Source of the DNA: DASRHT01 sp035293765
GTDB taxonomy: Bacteria > Chloroflexota > Ktedonobacteria > Ktedonobacterales > Ktedonobacteraceae
Direction of reading: 5' to 3'
Length of the DNA stretch: 64,000 bases
Assembly: GCA_035293765.1 (NCBI GenBank)
Contig: DATGMF010000088.1
Coordinates: 62,001 to 126,000 of the forward strand
The translations under genes and the position numbers were made by a program. Position 1 is the first letter of the stretch. The number at the start of each line of letters is the position of its first letter. The notes beneath the pieces are model-generated. The model worked only from the letters and a program-made list of their open reading frames with translations. It searched no databases and had not been told where the DNA came from. Shown here piece after piece: positions 1 through 9,392 of this stretch.

Positions 1-2
1 CT

Positions 3-1247
3 GTGTTTTATACGCATACACTTAAAAACGGCTTGCAGATTGTAGGTCAGCCAATGCCCGACTTCGAATCGGTGGCTGTTTCATATTATGTACGCACAGG
101 CTCACGCGACGAACCAGATCCCGCCATAGCGGGGGTTTCTCACTTCCTGGAACATATGGTTTTTAAAGGGACCCAGAACCTGGACTGGCAAGAGATCACG
201 CTCGCCTTCAACAAAATCGGGGCCGAACTCAACGCTTTCACCTCGCATGAATCCACCGTCTATTTTGCTCGCGTACTTGGCGAGTATCTGGATCGCGCAG
301 TCGAATTATTGAGCGACATGATGCATCCGCGCCTGGCAGAGAGCGACTTCGAAACGGAAAAAGAGGTCATCATTAACGAGATTGCGCGCTCCGAAGATCA
401 ACCCTACAACATCACCTATCGTCGCCTGATGCAAACCTATTTCGGCGATCATCCACTGGGACATGATGTGCTAGGGTCGCGCACAAGCATTCGAGAGATG
501 CATATTGAGCAGATGCGCAACTACTGGCAGCGCCGCTACGCTGCCAACAACATGATTCTGGCCGTTGCGGGCAAATTCGACTGGGATCATATTGTGCAAC
601 TGGCGGAGCGGCTTGCAGGCGACTGGCGTACAGGGAATGCCGGGCGAGACGTCAGCCATTACGAGCCTGCCAGTGCGATTAATAACATCATCGTTGACCA
701 GAAGCTCAAACAGCAGATCATGATTATCGGCATGCCCGCCGTTGATATCAAACATCCAAATTACTATGCTGCCATTCTCGGCAATAGCATTCTCGGCGAT
801 AACGATGGCTCGCGCCTTTACTGGAATATTCACCAGCGCGGGCTGGCCGAATCCGCCAGCGCGGGACTCTGGGCTATGGAAGGCACCGGAGTTATGCTGA
901 TGGAAGCCAATTCAAGGCCGCAGGATGCCCCCCGTGTGCTCAAACTGCTCCGTGCCGAATTGGATAGCCTGCTGGAGGATGGAGTATATGATGATGAACT
1001 GCGCCGCGCTAAAGACAAGTGGATCAGCGGGCTCGTGCTGAGCAGTGAATCAACGTTTTCGCGCATGCGCTCACTCGCCAGTGATTGGGTGACGGAAGGA
1101 CGCCTGGTTAGCATCGAAGAAGAGATTGAACGCATCGAAAAAGTGACGAAAGAAGACGTAATGCGTGCGCTCCATCATTTCCCCATCCGCGAAAAGCAGG
1201 TACTTACAACCTTAGGTCCGCTAAGTGAAGCAGAATTGCTGGCATAG
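3..1247 (+). CDS. M16 family zinc metallopeptidase
   Basis: Processing-type peptidase of the insulinase/mitochondrial processing peptidase (M16B) family, expected to cleave peptides using one zinc ion. The inverted zinc motif HFLEH is visible near residues 47-51, and the third ligand glutamate lies in the ETEKEVIINEIARSED stretch about 75 residues later. The 414-aa length is normal for a single-chain M16B protein. The first codon is GTG at position 3. The N-terminus (FYTHTLKNGLQ) matches the usual start of the family, so the gene may be complete, but its ribosome binding site lies outside the window and a longer upstream reading frame cannot be excluded. It is followed by a terminator hairpin. 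Many genomes encode a paired M16 paralog next door; if present it would lie before position 1. Confidence 0.9.
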   Translation: MFYTHTLKNGLQIVGQPMPDFESVAVSYYVRTGSRDEPDPAIAGVSHFLEHMVFKGTQNLDWQEITLAFNKIGAELNAFTSHESTVYFARVLGEYLDRAVELLSDMMHPRLAESDFETEKEVIINEIARSEDQPYNITYRRLMQTYFGDHPLGHDVLGSRTSIREMHIEQMRNYWQRRYAANNMILAVAGKFDWDHIVQLAERLAGDWRTGNAGRDVSHYEPASAINNIIVDQKLKQQIMIIGMPAVDIKHPNYYAAILGNSILGDNDGSRLYWNIHQRGLAESASAGLWAMEGTGVMLMEANSRPQDAPRVLKLLRAELDSLLEDGVYDDELRRAKDKWISGLVLSSESTFSRMRSLASDWVTEGRLVSIEEEIERIEKVTKEDVMRALHHFPIREKQVLTTLGPLSEAELLA

Positions 1248-1260
1248 CTGCAAAGATACG

Positions 1261-1305
1261 AGCAGGGATGGGACGTTTTTGACGTAGGGTCCTGTTCCTG
1301 CTTTT
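1261..1305 (+). terminator. Rho-independent terminator after the M16 peptidase
   Basis: AGCAGGGATGGGAC at 1261-1274 pairs with GTCCTGTTCCTGCT at 1289-1302, with minor mismatches, and is followed directly by a T run. It sits 14 bases after the stop codon. Confidence 0.75.
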
Positions 1306-1434
1306 CTACCCCTCTGCGATGTTTCTTTGCTACTACTATAACATAGAGTTGATCAAAAACATATTTTACTCGTATCGTTTTATACCTTTCTATCATCATT
1401 TCCTCATATGCCATAATTTTAATCCTTTTTCTAC

Positions 1435-1463
1435 TTGACTTACCTCTTCACAGGCTTTATAAC
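1435..1463 (+). promoter_or_regulatory. Sigma-70-type promoter for the XRE regulator
   Basis: TTGACT at 1435-1440 and TATAAC at 1458-1463 are separated by 17 bases. They lie just ahead of the GAGGTAGG ribosome binding site (about 1482-1489) of the gene starting at 1492. Confidence 0.65.
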
Positions 1464-1491
1464 ATCGAAAAGTGTATAAAGTGAGGTAGGC

Positions 1492-2673
1492 ATGAGGAAA
1501 CACAATGCGTTATTGAAATCAGCCCGGCTCAGAAAAAGCTGGACGGCTGAATTTGTAAGTGGTCAGGTCGGGGTTAGTCGTGACACCTACATTCGCTGGG
1601 AAGCTGGCATGCAAACGCCGCGCCACTCCTCACTCAACGCACTCTGCAGAGTCTTTGGGATGTCCCCCGCAGAATTGGGATTCGCGGATCTTGCCGACAA
1701 GAAAGCGCCAGAGCATAATGCAGGAGCGAGGAGCAAGAGAATCGCTTCGACAAATATCCCCTCTTTGGACCAGGAGCAGCTTGATCCATCGGAGGCGCTC
1801 ACCTTGTGGGCGATGGGCCTCGCTTCTTGCTGGCAACTCTATATGATGGGGGGACAGGAAGAACTGACGCAACTACTGCCAGTTTATCTGACAAATCTGA
1901 ACAAACCGACGCTCCAGCCAGGGCCAGATCAGCAGCCAGCGGCTCGTCTCATGGCGCAAGCCTACCAACTCAGCGCGCTGCTGGCAATGCAGCGAGGAGA
2001 CTTTGTCGCCGCTCAACTCAATGGCACGCAAGCGCTTGTCTATAGCCAGCTTGCAAAAGACGCAAATCTTTATATTGCCTCGCAGATCCGTCTGGCCTCA
2101 ATCTTCTCCGCTTGCAAGCGTGTAGGAGCCGCCTTACATGCCTACAATGATGCGCTCAGGCGAGCTATCTCTGCCAGGGAGACCCTCTCGCCTGTATTGC
2201 ATAGTTGGGTTTTCGCGGGCTTGAGCGAGATCCAGGCGTCAATGGGTCGAAAACAAGAGGCGATCAACTTCCTGCAACTGGCATTTGCGCTCTTCCCGGA
2301 TAAACCCGAAAACGACCCCTGCGCCTCCTACGCGCAGTGCGATCATTCCATGCTCTTCCTCTATGAAGGGCTGGTCTTTCTGCGTCTGGGTCGGCCTAAA
2401 AACGCCTGGGAAGCGCTGGCTCAGATCGACGATATGAAGCCAAAGCCCCCTGAACGTGTGCGCACGGAATTCCTGAAGCACAAAACGTATACCGCGCTCA
2501 TCCTCGGCAATATGATCCAGAGCTGCATTTATCTTGAAGCCACCGTGAAGGCCGCGCAGGCCATTAATAGCGATCTCATCTTCGGCGAGGTATATGCTCT
2601 TTATGAGCACATGCTCGCGCTATGGGGACAGGAAGCACGCGTGAGAGAGCTGGCACGCCTTTTTCAAAAGTAG
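1492..2673 (+). CDS. XRE-family transcriptional regulator with TPR-like C-terminal region
   Basis: A DNA-binding helix-turn-helix domain occupies residues ~5-62 (LKSARLRKSW, then QVGVSRDTYIRWEAG as the recognition part). The remaining ~300 residues are alpha-helical with repeated AL/A-rich helices, and resemble the degenerate tetratricopeptide regions found behind XRE domains in Ktedonobacteria and Streptomyces. Such regions usually bind a peptide or partner protein, but the ligand is unknown here. The ATG start is supported by a GAGGTAGG Shine-Dalgarno site and by the promoter at 1435-1463. The gene is monocistronic and ends 5 bases before the convergent methyltransferase gene. It may be an autoregulator or may act on the neighbouring polysaccharide operon; the sequence does not decide. 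Confidence 0.8.
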   Translation: MRKHNALLKSARLRKSWTAEFVSGQVGVSRDTYIRWEAGMQTPRHSSLNALCRVFGMSPAELGFADLADKKAPEHNAGARSKRIASTNIPSLDQEQLDPSEALTLWAMGLASCWQLYMMGGQEELTQLLPVYLTNLNKPTLQPGPDQQPAARLMAQAYQLSALLAMQRGDFVAAQLNGTQALVYSQLAKDANLYIASQIRLASIFSACKRVGAALHAYNDALRRAISARETLSPVLHSWVFAGLSEIQASMGRKQEAINFLQLAFALFPDKPENDPCASYAQCDHSMLFLYEGLVFLRLGRPKNAWEALAQIDDMKPKPPERVRTEFLKHKTYTALILGNMIQSCIYLEATVKAAQAINSDLIFGEVYALYEHMLALWGQEARVRELARLFQK

Positions 2674-2677
2674 CACG

Positions 2678-3355
2678 TCATGACCCTCCATAGTAAACAA
2701 GAAAAGACTTTGTCACGCCCAGAAACCTCTCCTTACAAATCTGCGCTTCGGGAAAAAGGCTCCTTAGCTCCTTTTCGGTCAGCAGGCGTATACCTTGCAG
2801 GTAGCTTACAGCCTCCTGCCTGCTTGTGACCTTCCATCCCCAGGGGCTCCTGAAGTGCGATAGAATAAAAACCTGAAGCTTGAAAGGTAAAAATTGAAAA
2901 AAGGGCAGCAAAACATGCGGCTCTATTGGAAAATAGCGATTGGGCGTCTGTACACAATATTTTTTGCCGACGCGCCGCACTTCGTCGGCCATCTGCCGTT
3001 GCTGCTCATACGAGCCGACATGTTCAATCACCGAGTTTGAGAAGACAACATCGAACGCCTGATCCCCAAACTCATGCATATCTCTTGCATCCCCCTGCTT
3101 GCTGCTCAGGCCAGGGTAAGTCGTAACAATCGGAAACAGATTGTATAGCACCACCTCTACATCATCACAGAGAAACTCCATTTTCTCCCAAAATTCTTGC
3201 GTTCCTCCCACATCCAGAATAATGAGCGGACGAGGAAGTGACGCTATACGCTCTCTGAAAAAGGCGAAGCGTTTTTTGCGTATCCTGGTTTGCAGTTCAC
3301 GCCACCAGTTACGCTCTTCCAACTCATATTGCGGCATTGCCAGTCTACCAGCCAT
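2678..3355 (-). CDS. Class I SAM-dependent methyltransferase (last gene of EPS operon)
   Basis: 225-aa protein with a Methyltransf_11-like core. Motif I is LDVGGTQEF near residues 47-55, the acidic post-I and motif II regions follow, and there is a FDVVFSNSVIEHV motif IV around residue 103. This layout is typical of small-molecule or sugar O-methyltransferases that use S-adenosylmethionine. It is the sixth and last gene of the minus-strand polysaccharide operon, 19 bases after the GT2 gene, so methylation of a sugar in the exported polymer or its lipid-linked precursor is the likely role (inferred from context). The ATG has an AGGGGAAGC ribosome binding site. The substrate cannot be read from the sequence. 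Confidence 0.8.
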   Translation of the reverse strand: MAGRLAMPQYELEERNWWRELQTRIRKKRFAFFRERIASLPRPLIILDVGGTQEFWEKMEFLCDDVEVVLYNLFPIVTTYPGLSSKQGDARDMHEFGDQAFDVVFSNSVIEHVGSYEQQRQMADEVRRVGKKYCVQTPNRYFPIEPHVLLPFFQFLPFKLQVFILSHFRSPWGWKVTSRQEAVSYLQGIRLLTEKELRSLFPEAQICKERFLGVTKSFLVYYGGS

Positions 3356-3374
3356 TAGCTTCCCCTTATATACA

Positions 3375-4346
3375 TTATTTCTCTTCTGCCACAGGTCTTA
3401 CGCCGGAAATTTGTAGCGGGCCTGAGCTTTTCAATAAATGCATTAAAATGCCAAACTCGTAAGAGAGCTTCCCCAACACGATAAAGGGCGCATAAAGCAG
3501 TACCTTTTTGTGATCGCGTATATTTATCGCTATAATTTGCATGGCAGCCAACAGAGCAATCACAGGCAATACCAGCAAAAAGAGTAGTGGATAGCGCACG
3601 GAACACAGCAAGCGATTTTTTAGCCCGATATCGCGATGCTGAATTTTGGTCGTCAACCCACCCGCTCTTCCATGCTTATAGTTATAGCGCAGTAGTGTAC
3701 ACAAAGTGGTATTTTGATGATCGTGAATCACCAGGATATCCGGTTGATAGATTGAGCGATACCCTAGCTTTTGCACGCGATGACAGAGATCAATATCCTC
3801 GCCCGAACGTTGTATTTCATCGAAGCCTCCAACCATCTGAAATAGTGATCGATGAATCCCCAGGCTTCCAGCTCCAACGGGGTGATCCATACCACAACTA
3901 TGCTGATAGTAGCCGCAGTTAGTAAAATCGACGCAGCGAGCAAAGAAGGAGCGTGACCGCCCCGGCATACGAGCGCCAACCACGCCGATACCGGGTCGCT
4001 GTAGTTCACGCACATTCTGTTCGACCCAATCGTGCGTGACGAGCATATCATCATCGAGAAACAGCAATATCTCCCCTGTTGCCTGCGTCGCGCCAATATT
4101 GCGCGCTCTCCCCGGTTCATAGATCGGCTCGGGATGGACCGCAATAATCGGCCAATGGTGGGCGAGTACGGCAGCCGGAGGCCCGACAACGATGATCTCG
4201 ATTTTGCCGGGATAGCTCTGGTTGCAGAGGGGCAGCAGAGCCTGCGCAGCTTTATGCAGGCGGGAGGCCGGTATTATCACGCTGACGGTAGTTACAGATT
4301 CACAAAGTTTTTTCTCCTCAATCAGCGTATCAACTGTAATGCACAT
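3375..4346 (-). CDS. Family 2 glycosyltransferase, EPS operon
   Basis: 323-aa GT-A-fold glycosyltransferase. VSVIIPASRL begins the nucleotide-binding fold, LFLDDDML (about residue 96) is the DXD metal/nucleotide-sugar motif, and GEDIDLCHRV (about residue 183) is the ED motif of GT2 enzymes. Two hydrophobic segments after residue ~245 suggest C-terminal membrane anchoring. It should add one sugar to the undecaprenyl-linked repeat unit on the cytoplasmic face; donor and acceptor are unknown. The ATG is preceded by AAGGAGCAAGATT. The gene starts 15 bases downstream of the polymerase-flippase gene, so it is almost certainly cotranscribed. Confidence 0.88.
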   Translation of the reverse strand: MCITVDTLIEEKKLCESVTTVSVIIPASRLHKAAQALLPLCNQSYPGKIEIIVVGPPAAVLAHHWPIIAVHPEPIYEPGRARNIGATQATGEILLFLDDDMLVTHDWVEQNVRELQRPGIGVVGARMPGRSRSFFARCVDFTNCGYYQHSCGMDHPVGAGSLGIHRSLFQMVGGFDEIQRSGEDIDLCHRVQKLGYRSIYQPDILVIHDHQNTTLCTLLRYNYKHGRAGGLTTKIQHRDIGLKNRLLCSVRYPLLFLLVLPVIALLAAMQIIAINIRDHKKVLLYAPFIVLGKLSYEFGILMHLLKSSGPLQISGVRPVAEEK

Positions 4347-4361
4347 AATCTTGCTCCTTTT

Positions 4362-7300
4362 CTATATATGGATGCGTGGAAGAATAAAAGTTGGACAGGC
4401 AGTAATATCTTGAGCAGCCGTCATAGTGACGGCGCGAGATAGCGAATAGCTAATGGCAGTGCGACGGCGGCCCGATAGAAAATGCCAGATCATGGCTATA
4501 TCTTTTAACGTGAGCGTGCGGGTCACTATATAGGCGACAACCGTCAGCAAGAACGCGACCGGCAGCGTGAGTAAAGGCGTTGTGTTCTCCTGCCACAAAA
4601 GAAAAAGCAGGGTAGGAAGGTTGCTGACGAGAGCAAGCACTATCATTCTAATTGTTGGTAATAAATTAATATGGGCTTTAAGTAGCGCAGTAAACAGGCA
4701 GAGCCCGATAAATTCACTCATTATCGCTGCTATGCCTGCTCCTGCAACCTGCAAGCGGGGGATTAAGATCAGATTCGCCGCCAGATTGAGTAGAGAGGCA
4801 GTGATCGTCACCAGTGGTATGCGCCGCTCCAGATTGGCTGCCATGCAAGCCCGTTCACAGAGTTGATTAAAGAATGTCGCCACCATTGCCCACATTAGCA
4901 GTTGCACAGCAACTACCGCGTCGGCAAATTGCTGCCCTCCCAGCAAAGCCACTATCCATTTAGCCTCCAGGCAAACCAGGAAGGCCAGAGGAATAATAAT
5001 TTGAGCCAGAATCCGGGTAGCTTCATGGAACACTCGTGCAAAAGATTCGCGCCCATCCTCAAATCTCCTGCACAGGAGCGGGTATACGCCATTGACATAA
5101 GCCAATGCAAGCGAAATCAGAGGATCGGTCACGCGCGAGGCCAGCGCGAAAATACCAACGTCAAGCGGCCCGACCATCATCATCAAAAGCAAAATATCGA
5201 CCTGCCCTGACAAAAGCGTTAGCATGTTATGCCCCATCATCGGTAATCCACCTGACATATACTCACGAAACCGGGGCAAGCTAAAGCGTAGACGGATACC
5301 AAAACGGCGGCGGGCAAGCCAGACCTGCAATAGGAACATGGGCAAGTCCGAATATAGCAACAGAACATAGCTCCAGAAGAGCGGTAAGCGCAACAACACG
5401 ATCAGCAACGTCAACCCGGCAGTAATGATGCGATTAACCATTTCAAGCAACGAGAGCGTTTCGATACGCTGCTCGGCGCGAAAACCGTGCGAGTAGATGA
5501 TACGCAAGCCGTTAAAAGAAAAGCTAAACAGCAGCGCGCCGCAGCCCACCAGGAACAGGCTGCGTTGCTCTGTGCTGATCGGCAATATCCAGGCCACAAC
5601 TGCGGCTGCAACCGAACTCATCATAGTGGAGACCAGGCGCGTCCCGGCGGCATAGCTCAGTATATCGCTCCATTGGCTCCGTGGCTGACGGCTCAGGAGG
5701 CGGATAATCAGCGGGTCCATTCCTGTACCGCTGAGCAGAGCAAAGATCGTGAAAAAGGGGAATGTCAGGCTATACTCTCCATACTGGATCGGGCCGAGAT
5801 AGCGTGCCAGCAATGCCGTTACCGGAAATATAATAGGAATTGTTATCCCCCATAAGAGGAGCTGGACAAGCACGGAGCGACCTGTTTTGTGCATACTGGG
5901 TATTGACGGCGAAAGCTGTAACAGAGCTGATTCGCCCGCGGCTTGTTCGCTGGTAGGAGCGCCTGCCCTCACATTGCGCCTTCGCCAACTGGAGGGCAAA
6001 GCAAGAGAATATAGCTTGTCTGAAGATATCTTCTGCAAGCGTTCGGCGCAGCCCAGGGCTAACCCGACCAGCAGGAACAGAAAAACAGCGCCTTCCACCG
6101 GGTCTAGAGGTACATCCAGGAAACCGATCAGGATATTTGCGACCACTGCCAGCCAGGCGGCCAGTAAGAGCACACGCCGGTCAGAGGTGCTACTGCGATA
6201 GGCTCGCCAGCAGGCAAAAGCAATGCTGAATAACAGCAGCGTGCCAATTATAAGCGCAAAAATGCCGCTCTCCACTCCCCACTCCAGATATTGCTGGTGC
6301 GGCACAATGCCATGTGCATTCAACTGCGCCGTGCTACTCACAATCAACTGCGCGTAATAGAAGCGGAACTGCTGCAAACCTATCCCTATCCAGGGGTGCA
6401 AAACTATCAATGTGACAGCCTCGTTCCAGAGAAGAAAGCGGTTGGCAATCGAGGATGGATCGTGCAGAAAACGCGGCAGCAGCGCCCCAGAGGTGAAGAC
6501 AATTGCCAGAATTGACAGCAACATAGTCATCAGGAGAGTTTTGCAGCGACGGGTAATTACGAAAGTGACAATGGTCAGACCTGAGGCAACAATTGCCACG
6601 GAGCGGGTGCCGGAGCCGATGATTGCCAGAGCGGTCGCAATCGTCATTACCATTCCTATGAGGCGGTAACGCCGGCTGGTACCAAGCAGCCAGCAAGATA
6701 AAGCAATGGCAAAGAGGTTGATCAGATAGATGGCAAAAGTAGACGACCAGGAAAATGGTCCCCATAATCGCCCCTGCGCTATCTTAGGGTCCTGAGCTCC
6801 ACTGGCCTCCAGGAAAGATGCCAGATGCAGCCCAAGAAACTGCGCCAGACCAATCAGGTAGAGAGGAATATTGGTCAGAAGAATGGAGATCAGGAACGAC
6901 GTGGTATTTTTAATATAGCGAGCCAGGAACGTTCCACAAAAAAAGGCGACAACCACCACAATCAGCGTTAACAACCGCTTATCAGCCGAATAGGCATTCG
7001 CAGCCACCTCAGGCACATGGATAAAAGAGATGATAGAGATGGCGACAAAGGCCAGAGCGAGTAGATGAGGAAAACGCAATCGCAGGTCAGGACGCCGTAA
7101 GAGAATGATCAAAACGCACAACAACAATGGCGGCTCCAGCAGGTGCGCAGTATGGCCGGGGAGAGGCAGGAGCAATGACGGCATACCAGCGCAGGCAAAC
7201 GTCATAAGTATGGCAAAGCGTGGACGCAGCAAAGCCCCTACACAAAGAGCTATTCCTATCAGCAGCCCAACTGCCAGCAACGGCGACGGCCCCATCGTGC

Positions 7301-7475
7301 AGCCAAGCACAACGAGCATCAGTAGCAGGCCAAAAAGGATAGAGAGCTTCGTCTGCCATCTCGCTCCTGCCAATAGCCATAAAGATCGAGTGCTATTACC
7401 AACTCTTCCATATGCTCTATCTGTTTTATCTTTCAGCGAAAAACTAAAACTGTTGCGCAATTCGCTATACGCCAT
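4362..7475 (-). CDS. Fused O-antigen-type polymerase (Wzy) and flippase (Wzx)
   Basis: A 1037-aa integral membrane protein made of two normally separate enzymes. Residues ~20-490 contain about a dozen hydrophobic helices with the large loop typical of Wzy/WaaL O-antigen polymerase-ligases. After a hydrophilic linker (~residues 500-535) the rest is a 12-14-helix polysaccharide flippase of the MOP/Wzx type (LARYLGPIQYGEYSL near its start). One polypeptide would therefore flip the lipid-linked repeat unit and polymerise it. The frame is open through the linker with no stop or frameshift. A longer reading frame to 7613 exists, but AAGGAGG sits 9 bases before the ATG at 7475, which overlaps the end of the upstream gene by 11 bases and suggests translational coupling. 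Confidence 0.88.
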   Translation of the reverse strand: MAYSELRNSFSFSLKDKTDRAYGRVGNSTRSLWLLAGARWQTKLSILFGLLLMLVVLGCTMGPSPLLAVGLLIGIALCVGALLRPRFAILMTFACAGMPSLLLPLPGHTAHLLEPPLLLCVLIILLRRPDLRLRFPHLLALAFVAISIISFIHVPEVAANAYSADKRLLTLIVVVVAFFCGTFLARYIKNTTSFLISILLTNIPLYLIGLAQFLGLHLASFLEASGAQDPKIAQGRLWGPFSWSSTFAIYLINLFAIALSCWLLGTSRRYRLIGMVMTIATALAIIGSGTRSVAIVASGLTIVTFVITRRCKTLLMTMLLSILAIVFTSGALLPRFLHDPSSIANRFLLWNEAVTLIVLHPWIGIGLQQFRFYYAQLIVSSTAQLNAHGIVPHQQYLEWGVESGIFALIIGTLLLFSIAFACWRAYRSSTSDRRVLLLAAWLAVVANILIGFLDVPLDPVEGAVFLFLLVGLALGCAERLQKISSDKLYSLALPSSWRRRNVRAGAPTSEQAAGESALLQLSPSIPSMHKTGRSVLVQLLLWGITIPIIFPVTALLARYLGPIQYGEYSLTFPFFTIFALLSGTGMDPLIIRLLSRQPRSQWSDILSYAAGTRLVSTMMSSVAAAVVAWILPISTEQRSLFLVGCGALLFSFSFNGLRIIYSHGFRAEQRIETLSLLEMVNRIITAGLTLLIVLLRLPLFWSYVLLLYSDLPMFLLQVWLARRRFGIRLRFSLPRFREYMSGGLPMMGHNMLTLLSGQVDILLLMMMVGPLDVGIFALASRVTDPLISLALAYVNGVYPLLCRRFEDGRESFARVFHEATRILAQIIIPLAFLVCLEAKWIVALLGGQQFADAVVAVQLLMWAMVATFFNQLCERACMAANLERRIPLVTITASLLNLAANLILIPRLQVAGAGIAAIMSEFIGLCLFTALLKAHINLLPTIRMIVLALVSNLPTLLFLLWQENTTPLLTLPVAFLLTVVAYIVTRTLTLKDIAMIWHFLSGRRRTAISYSLSRAVTMTAAQDITACPTFILPRIHI

Positions 7476-9375
7476 GATTTTCATCCTCCTTCCCATACAG
7501 CCCCAGATTACTGGTGCGTGGAGGAGCATCAAAGGGTAGGCTGGGAAGGCGAATGTGCAGGTTGCCCGGAGGGCGCAAATTGAGCGGGGGAGTTTCCGGC
7601 ACATTATGCACATCAGTATCTATGAGAGTAAGCGAGACCCCAGGTGTGGAGGGCATTTCTGACAATGCTGGCATTGCTTGCGTCTGCTGCTTCTCATAGG
7701 ATCTGATCGGCAATTCTGGGGAAAGCTTCATCAATTCATTTGTTGCTGCAATGCCGTCGTGCAAATCTATGGAGCGACCGTCAACATGATCAACATAGAA
7801 GTATGATCGATATTTTGCTTGCTGACGATTAACTACCACGCCAAATACAGGAGAACCAGCTTTCTGCAGCGCGTTCCTGGCGGTATGTAGCAGTTCTCTT
7901 TGCACCTTACCCGCCTCGACAACCAGAACGGTGGCATCAGTGATAGGTGCCAGTAAAATCGCCTCCGAGCCCTCTCCAACAGGCGAGGCATCGAAGATAA
8001 TCATATCTATCAGGTGCGGCACCTGTCGGTTGCCGATAGTCGTGGGTTGCTGCAACAGCCACTTGAGCAAATGGCGTAACTCGGGCATACGTAGCAGGGC
8101 CGAGGTATGGCCTGCTGCCGGGCCGGTTGGCAAGATCCACAAGTTAGGGATTGGGGCCTTCCACTGGTTGAGCCACGAAGGCAAGAGGGCGGCTGTTTGT
8201 TCCTGCAGCATGTAGACATCACCTGGACAATTTATCAGCCCCCGGCTATTGGGAAAACGGAAGATTTCATGCAGCGAAGGACGACGCAAATTGGCGTCCA
8301 CCAGTAGAATGCGTTTTCCGGTCTGGGCCAGTAAGACGGCCAGACGAGCCGCCACAGAAGAAGCGCCCGAGCCTGATCGCATCCCCGTCACCATAATTAA
8401 ACGCTGCCCCCTGTTCAGAGCCTCAAAGTTCGTCCAGACAGCCGCAAATGCCTCATCCACCGCCGGATCGCGCACCAGCAGAATATCGCTTACAGTGGCC
8501 GCTGCCGCCTCTCTGCTCAGAGGGACGCCTCCCAGCGGCTCCAAAGCTGTCAGGTGGCTGACATCATCGGTGGTTTTAATAGACGTGTCAGCCCAGTCCA
8601 GCAGGAGAGCAAAGACCACCATTAATAGCATCCCCAGCAGCATAGCAATGATGGTATTGAGCAGTATCTGAGGGCTCACAGGCTTTTCTGGCGGTACCGC
8701 TACCTGGGCAACGGTGAGTATAGCGGAGACATGGATCTGTTGATCCTGCAACTGGCGGTAGTTTGTTAATAAGGCATTGTAGTTTGTCTGATAGGTATCA
8801 ACCAGCGATCTCTGGTAGGCAAGACGATCTTCCGGTGTGTGAGCACTCTGCAAAGCTTGTAATTTACTCTGGGCAGAATCCAGATCCGTCTTTGCGGCAG
8901 TCATATTCATAGATAGCTCCGTCAGCATGGCCTGTAGCTGAGTACTTTCCTTCGCTATCTGAAGCTGAATAAATACGTTGACGACTGTATTGGCAACATT
9001 CGCTGCCTGTTGCGGCTCGTTGGCTTGCGCGCGCACTTCAATAAGCTGAGTACTATCTAACGGCGAATCGCTCACTATATTTTGCAGTTGATTTACCGTC
9101 AAACCCGGTAGCCTCTGCGCCGTTGCTTGTAGCACATCAGGGTTGGTGATAAGCAATGAATAGCTCACTGCCAGCGCCTGATCGCTGAAAACATCACCAG
9201 AATTAGAGGCAACGCTTTCGTGAACTTTTATCAAAGCCGAGGCTTGATATACAGGTGGAAGCATCGAACTTATCGCGAATGTCGCAACAGTACAACCGGC
9301 GGTCCCCAGGAGAATCAACCTAAACCAGCGCCAGATCACCCAGCCATAGTGCCAGAGCATAGCGTGTAATTGCAT
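7465..9375 (-). CDS. Polysaccharide co-polymerase with BY-kinase-like ATPase domain (Wzz/Wzc-like)
   Basis: 636-aa protein controlling chain length and export of the polymer. The N-terminus has a Wzz domain between two membrane helices (about residues 20-40 and 235-260), with a coiled region between them. The C-terminal half is a MinD/CpsD-like ATPase fold with the A' motif LLVDANLRRPS (~355) and Walker B-like IIFDASPVGEGSE. The Walker A loop reads RSGSGASSVA, without the GKS/T lysine of true bacterial tyrosine kinases, and the C-terminal tail lacks a tyrosine cluster, so kinase activity is doubtful. The reading frame extends to 9486, but GGGAGGG precedes the ATG at 9375, just after the upstream stop. 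Third gene of the operon. Confidence 0.85.
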   Translation of the reverse strand: MQLHAMLWHYGWVIWRWFRLILLGTAGCTVATFAISSMLPPVYQASALIKVHESVASNSGDVFSDQALAVSYSLLITNPDVLQATAQRLPGLTVNQLQNIVSDSPLDSTQLIEVRAQANEPQQAANVANTVVNVFIQLQIAKESTQLQAMLTELSMNMTAAKTDLDSAQSKLQALQSAHTPEDRLAYQRSLVDTYQTNYNALLTNYRQLQDQQIHVSAILTVAQVAVPPEKPVSPQILLNTIIAMLLGMLLMVVFALLLDWADTSIKTTDDVSHLTALEPLGGVPLSREAAAATVSDILLVRDPAVDEAFAAVWTNFEALNRGQRLIMVTGMRSGSGASSVAARLAVLLAQTGKRILLVDANLRRPSLHEIFRFPNSRGLINCPGDVYMLQEQTAALLPSWLNQWKAPIPNLWILPTGPAAGHTSALLRMPELRHLLKWLLQQPTTIGNRQVPHLIDMIIFDASPVGEGSEAILLAPITDATVLVVEAGKVQRELLHTARNALQKAGSPVFGVVVNRQQAKYRSYFYVDHVDGRSIDLHDGIAATNELMKLSPELPIRSYEKQQTQAMPALSEMPSTPGVSLTLIDTDVHNVPETPPLNLRPPGNLHIRLPSLPFDAPPRTSNLGLYGKEDENHGV

Positions 9376-9392
9376 AGCCTTTCCCTCCCCTA

